Assembly: GCA_023416335.1 (NCBI GenBank)
Contig: JAEZHY010000092.1
Span: 41,327 to 105,326, forward strand
From: Pseudomonadota bacterium
GTDB taxonomy: Bacteria; Desulfobacterota; Syntrophobacteria; Syntrophobacterales; Syntrophobacteraceae
Reading direction: 5' to 3'
Length of the DNA stretch: 64,000 bases
In this document: positions 1 to 6,974 of the stretch, one piece after another
Position numbering within the stretch: position 1 is the stretch's first letter
How the letters are laid out: every line of letters starts with the position of its first letter
Notes under the pieces: model-generated
Databases searched by the model: none
The model's input: only the letters and a program-made list of their open reading frames with translations
Told to the model about the DNA's origin: nothing
Program-made: the position numbers and the translations under genes

Positions 1-401
1 TCGGGATTTTTATTCAGCTCAAGCCGTTCGATGACCCTGCGCGCCAGAGTATCGCTTTTGAGCAGTTCGGTTTGCGTATCGATTTGCCGTTCATCCTTCG
101 AAGGGTTTCTGTTCATCTCTTCGAATTTGGTAACCCGCGGCGAAATGATGTTGATATCTATGACGCTCTCGGCTTTGAATACCGGTTGCGACAGCTTACA
201 GGCTGCAAAAACAACCAGAACCGCTGTCAGTGCGCAAAGAATCACCACCTTTTTCCGTCTGAGAATAATCTCAAAGATGTCCGACATTCGAGGGGACTGA
301 TCCTGGAATTTGTTCATCTCCGAGTAGTTCTTAACCCAGGTCTCCCTCGGAATCTGGACGGGATAGTCGCCCATGATTTTTTCAATATTCGCCTCACCCA
401 T
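1..401 (-). CDS. Wzz/GumC-type polysaccharide co-polymerase, N-terminal part (runs off left edge)
   Basis: Partial gene: about 134 N-terminal residues are visible and the frame stays open through base 1. It has a cytoplasmic N-terminus, the segment MSDIFEIILRRKK that typifies Wzz proteins just before TM1, one membrane segment (VVILCALTAVLVVFAA) and then a periplasmic domain opening with a beta-strand (AESVIDINI) and a helical TQTELLKSDTLARRVIERL stretch. This is the Wzz fold of inner-membrane proteins that set polysaccharide chain length and contact the outer-membrane Wza pore. An ATG at 401 with GGAG nine bases upstream is preferred over the ATG at 410, which abuts the same GGAG. It lies downstream of the Wza-type gene on the same strand. 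Whether a BY-kinase domain follows cannot be seen. Confidence 0.85.
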   Translation of the reverse strand, partial: MGEANIEKIMGDYPVQIPRETWVKNYSEMNKFQDQSPRMSDIFEIILRRKKVVILCALTAVLVVFAACKLSQPVFKAESVIDINIISPRVTKFEEMNRNPSKDERQIDTQTELLKSDTLARRVIERLELNKNP

Positions 402-687
402 TGCTTTCATCTCCAGTGAAATCTTGATTAGCGGTTCTTTGCTCCTGGTCTGCCGTCTTTTGCAGCCCCGGGATTCCGACAGGGATGGAATCGAGATGCG
501 GTTCCATCGGAGTCATCGGGCATTTGTGCCGACCTTCAACCCGGACTGTCCTCCCCTTCGATCGTAAATCGCGATTGCCGGGACGGGGGGATTTGCTTCG
601 GAGATCGGCGGATGCTGCTTCAGTGATTCTTGTTCTGGAATGGTCTCGGGAAAGATAGTGGGCCGGATATCTCAGATCAGCTCGTCT

Positions 688-1719
688 TTATTGGGGAGGG
701 CGGTACCCAAAACCAACAAGGCCGGAAGCCAGGTAAAACTGAACGCTGTATACGAGGCTCTCGAGCCTGTTGACTTCCACGAAAACGATGTCCTTATCCT
801 GCAGCTTCAGACTTCCGTGGGAGCCCGCCCTCACATCGTTTGCCTTCATTTCGACGACTTCTTTATTCCCATCCGTGCCGTTATGCACCAACTTGACCCT
901 CTCCGCCGCAAGCCCATAGCCTCCGGCAACGACAACGGCTTCCTGGACGGTCATGCCGGGTTTGAGCGCATAGTTGCCGGGCTTTCGCACGGCGCCATCG
1001 ACATAGATCGTGCCCGCTTCCGGTACGAACAGCACGTCTCCAGCCTGAATCTCAATATTTAGCTCCGAATGTCCGTTAAAAACGAGTTCGTCAAGATCCA
1101 CAACCGTCGTACTCGGATGCGCAGGGTCTTCCCCCGGACGCTTTACCTGGACGGTCCTGCCGGCTTTTTCATGAAGTCCCCCTGCCTGGGCCAGCATGTC
1201 GAGGAGTCTCGGGCGGCCGAAACAGTCCAATGTCCCCGGCTTCTGCACCGATCCCAGTACCGTGGCTTTGCCGTTGATGCGTTCCTTAATGACGAGATCC
1301 ACGTGAGGATTCTCCAGATATTTCTTTCCGTAGGCATCTTCAATCTTTTTGCCGGCTTCGCGCAGAGTCAGACCCTTCACTGCCACAGGTCCGACAAGAG
1401 GCAGCGTGACGTTCCCCTCCTGACCCACACGAGTTTCTCTTTTCAATTCCTCGGCGCCGAATACGACAACCTGTATCAGGTCGCCCTCACCAAGTTTGTA
1501 GTCTTCGAGTTTGGCGCCTGATTGGACTCCCGCATACAGGCGATCGTTGAAATCCTTGATTTTGGCCTGCGACGAACTCTCCTTTGCGATAACATCCTCC
1601 AGTTTTGCCGTCGGGGCCGGTCCGGAACCGGCACACCCCATAATGAAAAGGGGCACGGCCAACGCGACGGCCTGAGTCACCTTCCTGATCGACACTCGGA
1701 AATCACCCTCGTAATTCAT
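688..1719 (-). CDS. Wza/GumB-type polysaccharide export outer-membrane lipoprotein
   Basis: A 343-residue outer-membrane polysaccharide export protein. A lipoprotein signal ends in the lipobox FIMGC, so Cys29 would be lipidated. The Poly_export domain follows (GEGDLIQVVVFG to about residue 140), then two SLBB-type segments, each marked by the KPG turn (GSVQKPGTL and DGAVRKPGNY). The C-terminus (LVYSVQFYLASGLVGFGY) could be the outer-membrane-spanning helix. The start at 1719 is chosen because GGAGG sits five bases upstream; the ATG at 1731 overlaps that ribosome-binding site. The Wzz-type gene lies about 290 bases downstream on the same strand, so the two form the export path of one exopolysaccharide system. 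Family assignment is firm; the polymer is unknown. Confidence 0.92.
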   Translation of the reverse strand: MNYEGDFRVSIRKVTQAVALAVPLFIMGCAGSGPAPTAKLEDVIAKESSSQAKIKDFNDRLYAGVQSGAKLEDYKLGEGDLIQVVVFGAEELKRETRVGQEGNVTLPLVGPVAVKGLTLREAGKKIEDAYGKKYLENPHVDLVIKERINGKATVLGSVQKPGTLDCFGRPRLLDMLAQAGGLHEKAGRTVQVKRPGEDPAHPSTTVVDLDELVFNGHSELNIEIQAGDVLFVPEAGTIYVDGAVRKPGNYALKPGMTVQEAVVVAGGYGLAAERVKLVHNGTDGNKEVVEMKANDVRAGSHGSLKLQDKDIVFVEVNRLESLVYSVQFYLASGLVGFGYRPPQ

Positions 1720-1803
1720 CCTGACCTCCATATTGGTGAGTTGATTTATATAAGCAGGAAAATGCTTATTCGGATTTGAGGCGCAATGTGCGAGTGTCCC
1801 TGT

Positions 1804-2784
1804 TCAAACCTGCAGGTCCACCAGCTCATCCTTGCACAGGGATATCAGCCGCAGAGTGTCTTCCTGCAGCTTTCGAATGTTTCGAACATGCAGATGCTGG
1901 TTGGGATCGAGGAGAATGATCTCAAGCAGAAGCGCTATGGACGTGAGGGGGGCATTTATAAGGTTGTACATGGTATTTGGAACTTCCGGCCTGGACTTGT
2001 AACTGCCGGTGTGTTTCGGGTTGAATATCTCGATTACCTTGACCTGGTTCGTGGTAGTCGAAAACGGTATTATGCGGATATCGAGCATCCCTCCCGTGTT
2101 GCTCATGCACTCTATTTTCATATCGCATCGCTGCTTGATCGACTCCTGTATGCTGCACATGGCGTTAGGAATTCTTGTACCGTGCACAAGTTCGTAACAC
2201 GGCTGCCCTATCGCGGAATCGGGATGCGTTTTGAACAGAGTATGAAACGTTCTGTTTGCGCGCTCTATGATGTACTCATGATTAATTATGGCTATTGCGA
2301 GGGGGACATGATCGATGATGAACTGAAGATCGGTGTTTTCCGCGGCTGTCTTTATCAGCAGCAACTTTTCGAAAACGCATTTTCCCGTTTTCGTGGAAAG
2401 ATCCGACATCAATCCCCCCCGGTTGATCCATGCGGGCGGACGGCCTCGCCTCCAGAAAAGCCAGAAAGCCATGAACGTGTGGCCCTCGTAATGCAGAGGG
2501 AATGTCAATCGCGTATGACCGGCCTCCAGGTGAAGCGGTTTCAGGGCTTCATGGTCCTCCATCGGCCTGCTGTTGACCTCATGGAGTTCCAGCCTTCCCG
2601 AACCGGTCCACTCCGTCCATTTGCCTACATTCATGTGGTTGATATTGACGAACAATCGTGCGTCGTCCGCGCCAAAACCTCGTCGGATTTCATCCAGAAT
2701 CCTTTTGAAAAGAAAACCGGTATCCCCCGGCACAGCGGGTATCGCCATAATGCGAATCAAGAGTTCCCAACACTCATTTTTCAT
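1804..2784 (-). CDS. PAS-domain protein with a degenerate, ATPase-less kinase tail
   Basis: A 326-residue soluble protein. Residues 1-150 look like a GAF-like or other sensory domain. Residues about 152-265 are a PAS domain (LQFIIDHVPLAIAIINHEYIIERANRTF...). The last 60 residues resemble the dimerisation helix of histidine kinases (NAPLTSIALLLEII matches the usual PLTSI block), but the phospho-accepting His is absent (MYNLIN precedes the Pro) and no HATPase domain follows. It therefore cannot be a kinase by itself; a dimeric sensor or scaffold is the likely role. A GAGG-like site precedes ATG 2784. It sits between the Wza gene and a receiver-like gene, all on the same strand. Confidence 0.75.
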   Translation of the reverse strand: MKNECWELLIRIMAIPAVPGDTGFLFKRILDEIRRGFGADDARLFVNINHMNVGKWTEWTGSGRLELHEVNSRPMEDHEALKPLHLEAGHTRLTFPLHYEGHTFMAFWLFWRRGRPPAWINRGGLMSDLSTKTGKCVFEKLLLIKTAAENTDLQFIIDHVPLAIAIINHEYIIERANRTFHTLFKTHPDSAIGQPCYELVHGTRIPNAMCSIQESIKQRCDMKIECMSNTGGMLDIRIIPFSTTTNQVKVIEIFNPKHTGSYKSRPEVPNTMYNLINAPLTSIALLLEIILLDPNQHLHVRNIRKLQEDTLRLISLCKDELVDLQV

Positions 2785-2968
2785 TCAGGCTACCTCAGAG
2801 CTTCTCATTGTTGTCACTTCATTCTGCCAATATTTTCATGTCCGGCTGGAGTCGAAGAGCGGGATTGTACAATCCATTCTTGTGCCCGGGGTTTTCCTCC
2901 TGAGAGCCTTTTCTGGGACCCGGCGATTTGCCGTATCAAGTATTCCGTGTTCCCTGGATGTTCAGGGC

Positions 2969-3385
2969 CTAACTGTCGTAGCTCACGTCCGAGACCATTC
3001 CCCAGACGATTGGCAGAATGTTGCGAGCCGATGGAGGACCAATGACGAACTCCACCGTCCCGTCTTTCAATTTCAACGCCAGGGCGTCGAAAGAATTTTC
3101 ACTCTCGAAGAACACAATGACGGGTATTTTCATCGACTGCTTCCACAAGCTCCTTATGATCGAATCGTGCTTGTCGGAAGTCCGCGAACCCAGAAGCAGC
3201 ACGACAATATCCGGTTTCTCTCCGGTCAGGATTACCCTGTATCTTTCCTCGCAGCTCTGTGCCGGCCAGGAGTTGAGCGACTCTTTCTTCATCGAGACTG
3301 TAAGCGACGCAGACGATTCAAGGATATTTTGAAGCATCGTTGCATACCGGCTCTTTTCGGTAAAATCTATGAGGAGGATTTTCAT
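2969..3385 (-). CDS. Receiver-like protein lacking the phospho-accepting aspartate
   Basis: About 138 residues with a CheY-like alternating pattern: strand 1 (MKILLIDF), strand 3 (KPDIVVLLLG), strand 4 (IPVIVFFES) and strand 5 (GTVEFVIG). The acidic residue after strand 1 is present. The phospho-acceptor Asp expected after strand 3 is replaced by LLG, and the Lys expected after strand 5 is missing. It is best read as a pseudo-receiver signalling by binding rather than phosphorylation. ATG 3385 begins the receiver fold; an upstream ATG at 3463 would add 26 unconserved residues. It is the first gene of the minus-strand EPS group and neighbours the PAS protein, which is also degenerate. Confidence 0.65.
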   Translation of the reverse strand: MKILLIDFTEKSRYATMLQNILESSASLTVSMKKESLNSWPAQSCEERYRVILTGEKPDIVVLLLGSRTSDKHDSIIRSLWKQSMKIPVIVFFESENSFDALALKLKDGTVEFVIGPPSARNILPIVWGMVSDVSYDS

Positions 3386-4823
3386 CGAGTTACTCTCGAG
3401 AACAAAAGAGGCAGCTTTTGAATTGCCATAAGATTCCAGGGCACCTGCAGTACTTTCGTCCACGGCATAGCCGTTCTCCGAACCGCCTCGTATAGCTCCA
3501 CACCGCAGAGACGAGCCGCAAGAAGAGTAAGGATTGCCGTCAGCGGCTAATCCGTACTTACCGAGGCATGGCTATTCTTCCAGCCGTACCGCGCGAAAAG
3601 GATTTCGCCGATCAGATTGGAATCGTAATGGGGGCTATCGGGATTGGTGTCGAGATTTGCGGCAGGACAAGGGCTGCCGGGGCTTTGGGTTTGCGTTCAG
3701 GAGCTGGCTTGTCGGAATTCCCGAAAAAACAATAGAGGTCCGGCGGCCTGTTTCTGCACAGGCTACCGCCATCAGCCGGTTTCTGCCAACTTTTTGAAAT
3801 AATAAAGTATAAAACGAGGCATATTGAAAAGTCCAAGAGTCGGGCCATGTATCGGGCCGAGAGGATTGATCTGGACACTGCCCTTACTCAGAGCAACATC
3901 TGTGCCGTTTTCAAATATCGATATGTCCGGCTGGACGCCGCATAGCACTTTTTACGTTTATTGTCGCCCATATAGCTGTTTTTGGAATTCCTGTTTTTCT
4001 GCTTCGTTCCGGGATATTTGTCTCGGATAAGAGCCTGCCCTTTTGGACATAAGTCGTCGGTTCCATGTGGGATTCCGGGAAAAACAACGCTATAGGATGA
4101 ATATGCGCGTCCTAATTCACACAGGCAATGCGGGCACGGCACAAACCTGCCGGATCAGATTAGCTGACTGGATGCGGGTTTACGGGGAACTGCCGAAACA
4201 ATCTCGGCACTGTAAGGACTTCCCGGGTGTGATCATTTTGTCATACCCCCACCGGCTCACATTCACCTGGTCTTGCTCAACTGAACAGTCGAACCTATCT
4301 CGATGGGTATGAGCATTTTATCACACCCTCGAAGGCGCAACCCTGCGGGAGATTACCCCGGCAATCCCGCAAGCGCCGTCGAGTCCGTATTGTAGCGAAG
4401 GGGGTACGAATGGGTGGACAAGTTTATCACACCCCGGGACCCGGAAAAGGACAGGAACCCATTCTCCAGGCTTCGAAACCAGCGCAGGATGCGCCTTTGA
4501 ATACATCCCCGCAAATCGCCTCCCCTGTGACACTGAGAGCACACAGGCAGACGGAAAAAGCGACATCTGAGAATGGCACCGGAAATGCAAGAGAGTTCGA
4601 TCAAGCTTCACCATCTCTATTCACAGCATATCGAGACCGGCTATGCGCAGGCAGGCGCAGGCCGGATCGCTTACTCGTTCGGTACCCGTTAGTTCATCTC
4701 AAACCTCCGGTCAGCCAGTATGGAAAGCTCGTATCAATCGAGCTGCAGGAAATACTGTCGGATCGTATCCGTTCAAATGGCAGACATCCTGATTTCTGAT
4801 TACAAACCCTTTGGAGATCTTTC
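3386..4823. other. 1.4-kb intergenic region between divergent EPS genes and the NusG-like gene
   Basis: No open frame here has a recognisable product, a good ribosome-binding site or domain-like composition. The stretch separates the minus-strand EPS genes from the plus-strand NusG-like gene, so it should hold both promoters. Its clearest structure is the set of three related dyads at 4225-4434, listed separately. Confidence 0.6.
4225..4434. promoter_or_regulatory. Three related dyads, GGGTRTGA-N8-TCAYACCC
   Basis: Dyad 1 at 4225-4248 and dyad 2 at 4305-4328 share 8-base arms, an 8-base spacer and a central ATTTT. A weaker third copy lies at 4412-4434 (left arm GGGTGGAC, right arm TCACACCC, 7-base spacer containing GTTTA). 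Starts are 80 and 107 bases apart. They lie 390-600 bases upstream of the NusG-like start and nothing else explains them. They could be operators for a dimeric regulator; dyad 1 could also fold as an RNA hairpin with a G-U pair. Confidence 0.5.
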
Positions 4824-5342
4824 ATGAGAAACTGGTATTGCATCTATACGAAGCCGAAGCAGGAAGAGCTTGTCTGCTCACTGCTTTCCGGACTGCCCAA
4901 TCTCGAAGTGTTCTTTCCCAGAATGAAAACCGATTCGGTGATCAAGGGAAACATCGTCCAGAGAGTCGGGCCTCTTTTCCCTTCGTACATATTCGCCAAC
5001 TTCGCCAGGAAAGAATACTTCAATATGATATCCTACACATGGGGCGTGATCCGGTTTGTTGGGAACGGGTCCGGTATCCCTTACCTGGTGGACGATTCCA
5101 TAGTGGACAGCATCAAAGGCAACATGAAAGACGGGCTCGTGCACATAGAAAAGACGTTTAAGCGCGGCGACCAGGTGCGCATAGCCAGAGGGGCACTTGC
5201 GGGGCTCGACGGCATTTTTCTGGAAGAATTGAAACCGAGGGAACGGGTTATCATCTTGCTCGAAACCATAAGGTCGATGATCAAATTTCAGGTTCCTCTC
5301 TCCTGCCTGGAGCCCGGCCACCAAGGGGCATTTCGGGCGTGA
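4824..5342 (+). CDS. NusG-like specialised transcription elongation factor (RfaH/LoaP type)
   Basis: A 172-residue NusG paralogue. Residues 1-100 form the NGN domain (RNWYCIYTKPKQE at the start, then VGPLFPSYIFANF), which binds RNA polymerase. A linker leads to a KOW domain at about 112-165 (FKRGDQVRIARGALAGLDGIF). The first residues and the PLFPSYIF motif are typical of RfaH/LoaP-class factors that let polymerase read through long polysaccharide operons, rather than the housekeeping NusG. A GGAG site lies upstream of ATG 4824. It is encoded divergently from the EPS export genes. The target operon is inferred to be this EPS cluster, probably its part beyond the left edge. Confidence 0.85.
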   Translation: MRNWYCIYTKPKQEELVCSLLSGLPNLEVFFPRMKTDSVIKGNIVQRVGPLFPSYIFANFARKEYFNMISYTWGVIRFVGNGSGIPYLVDDSIVDSIKGNMKDGLVHIEKTFKRGDQVRIARGALAGLDGIFLEELKPRERVIILLETIRSMIKFQVPLSCLEPGHQGAFRA

Positions 5343-5556
5343 TCGGGGCGTGAAACCGAATATTGGATGTCCGATTACTGCGTTTGGACCGTTTCCCTGG
5401 GCTCGCGGCAGGAAGTTTTGCAGGAACTGCAGGTTGTGCATCGATGTATATCACCGCAGATTCTTCCGAACTGAAATCAATTTCAATCTTTGCTTTAAGC
5501 ACAGGGACCTTTTTGTACTAATTGCTTTTTGGGCATATACATTGCCCGATTCCTCC

Positions 5557-5672
5557 CCTCCGAAATCCGCCTTGCATTTCCATTCGGAGGTACGTAATGA
5601 GAAAATTGACCGGGCAGCGTAGTCGGAAATCCTTGTTCCAAAGGGCGACCTCCTCCAAAGGGTCGCCTTTTT
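5557..5672 (+). ncRNA. Candidate structured RNA: SD-sequestering hairpin followed by intrinsic terminator
   Basis: CCTCCGAA (5557-5564) pairs perfectly with TTCGGAGG (5583-5590). The 3' arm contains GGAGG, placed seven bases before an ATG at 5598. A strong terminator follows at 5644-5672. The 44-codon frame from that ATG runs through the terminator, so a short RNA or a leftover leader is more likely than a gene. The promoter was not identified with confidence. Confidence 0.35.
5644..5672 (+). terminator. Rho-independent terminator
   Basis: GGCGACC (5644-5650) and GGTCGCC (5661-5667) form a perfect 7-bp GC-rich stem with a 10-base loop, followed directly by TTTTT. It lies 300 bases after the NusG-like gene, so it may end that transcript or a separate small RNA. 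Confidence 0.7.
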
Positions 5673-6137
5673 CGTTTCGCTCCGTCTTTTCCAATTCCGA
5701 CAGGACACAACTGATTCCGGCAGCCTCTTAGATCCCCGGCGGTACACAACTGGACACTTCGCGTTCACCAGAACCGAATGGCTTGAATTAATCTCTCGCC
5801 ATTTCTGTTCAAATTGACTCTCCTAAAAACCGGCACCAAACCGAACTGCAAGGTACCCATGCAAGCGCATATCGTTGCGCGGAGACGTAAAAAATTGATG
5901 TTCTTGCTCAATGACATGCAACCGTAGCTCCTACCGCCCCGAGTTGCGATTCTGCAGCTCTCTAAGACTGAATTCTTCCGTAATTGGACCACTGTCCCTC
6001 GAGAACGACCACTCACATCCTCCGGCAAAGCCGGAGGCATGAAATGTGATCGCTCAAAGCCATTGTAAACCATACGCTACCCAAAGATGGCAAGCATCAG
6101 AAGATTTGCAGTTGGCCCAGACGTCTGTCTTCGGCCT

Positions 6138-6288
6138 CGCTCTAACCAGCGACCGCCCATATCGAAGGGGACTCTCCCATGAAGATGCCCCTTACAACTA
6201 TCGAGGAGGTCAAAGGAGAGCAGCTTTGTCCGGACTGTGTGCAAAACTTCTTAAATACGATTGAAAGAAAGATGAAAATGTAAAGTTC
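6138..6288 (+). pseudogene. 3' remnant of an HD-GYP response-regulator gene
   Basis: About 148 bases align at roughly 90% identity with the last 50 codons plus stop of the intact REC-REC-HD-GYP gene ending at 30037. Shared landmarks are SDRPYR, GLSHEDA and the end KMKM-stop. An extra C in the run after GATG (about 6185-6191) shifts the frame, and nothing upstream resembles the receiver or HD domains. It is a decayed fragment of a duplicated gene, or what a recombination event left behind. Similarity stops just after the stop codon. Confidence 0.85.
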
Positions 6289-6462
6289 TCTACAAAATGT
6301 CAATATTAGTTTACGTAGCAATTTAACGGATAATCAGAACGAAGTGACAAATGAGTAGAGTATTTTAAAAACAAACATCCTATTTAATAAGAACCGTGCG
6401 GCGCGAGACAAGGATGTCGGTCCCGGTCAGGAGCCAATGTCGTTGATTTAAGCATTTGAGAA

Positions 6463-6648
6463 TTACTCCCTTCTGCCCGAGCACCATTTATTTGGGGGCC
6501 GCTTCGTAACCCCGGGCTGAGTGGGGCGGGGATTCCTGGCGCAGCAGTACTTTACCCGTGCGATGGCATGGAGGATTTCGGTAAAGATCTCCACCGCAAT
6601 TTTAGGATCATCCGGAACCAGTATTGCCGCCTCGCTTGCCAGGGTCAT
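6463..6648 (-). CDS. Short unassigned reading frame, possible gene remnant
   Basis: A 61-codon frame from ATG 6648 whose open frame extends upstream without a start to about 6757. The predicted chain (LASEAAILVPDDPKIAVEIFTEIL) is amphipathic and protein-like, and the upstream extension (TLIVLTSRLLDERGTEY) keeps that character, which suggests the 3' part of a former gene. No family is recognised and no convincing ribosome-binding site is visible. Confidence 0.25.
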   Translation of the reverse strand: MTLASEAAILVPDDPKIAVEIFTEILHAIARVKYCCARNPRPTQPGVTKRPPNKWCSGRRE

Positions 6649-6974
6649 TATGCAGTTTTTGAACTGATATTCCGTGCCCCTTTCGTCAAGAAGCCGTGAG
6701 GTGAGAACAATGAGGGTGCGGGGAATGCCGTCATGTGGGAGGGGGGCAGAGGGAACATATCCAGGCGCCTGCGATCCTCATCTGGTAAGCCCGTCGGGTT
6801 CCATGACATCATAATGCAAGATCTGACCCCAATCCTGCTTTCCTCTGGGAGAACTCCGGCGACTCGGAGAAGACATGAAAACCCAAACTGTCAGCCTCCT
6901 CCGAGCGCTGGAGAGTTAACACTGCACTGACTTAAGCTGGCGAGCCGATCCCGTTCGATCCCGCCAAACCTCAA

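Larger units (their letters stand above)
5343..6974. other. 1.6-kb region with debris and RNA-like structures, no convincing intact gene
   Basis: It holds a hairpin-plus-terminator unit (5557-5672), a strong 8-base-arm hairpin (CCTCCGGC/GCCGGAGG, 6017-6035), a 150-base remnant of an HD-GYP gene (6138-6288) and a short unassigned reading frame on the minus strand (6463-6648). The rest shows nothing recognisable. The density of fragments suggests a site of past deletion or recombination. Confidence 0.55.

Noticed and set aside
1786..3045. A 419-codon plus-strand frame
   Set aside because: It is antisense to the PAS-domain gene, which has recognisable domains and a ribosome-binding site; its own translation is not protein-like.
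4410..4799. A 129-codon plus-strand frame before the NusG-like gene
   Set aside because: It begins in a regulatory dyad, lacks a ribosome-binding site and has low-complexity, non-protein-like composition.
5598..5731. A 44-codon frame after a good Shine-Dalgarno site
   Set aside because: It runs straight through a strong terminator and its sequence is not protein-like, so a small RNA or leader is more plausible.
6017..6035. CCTCCGGC/GCCGGAGG hairpin considered as an IS200/IS605 end
   Set aside because: No transposase or target-site structure is nearby; it is noted only as a hairpin.
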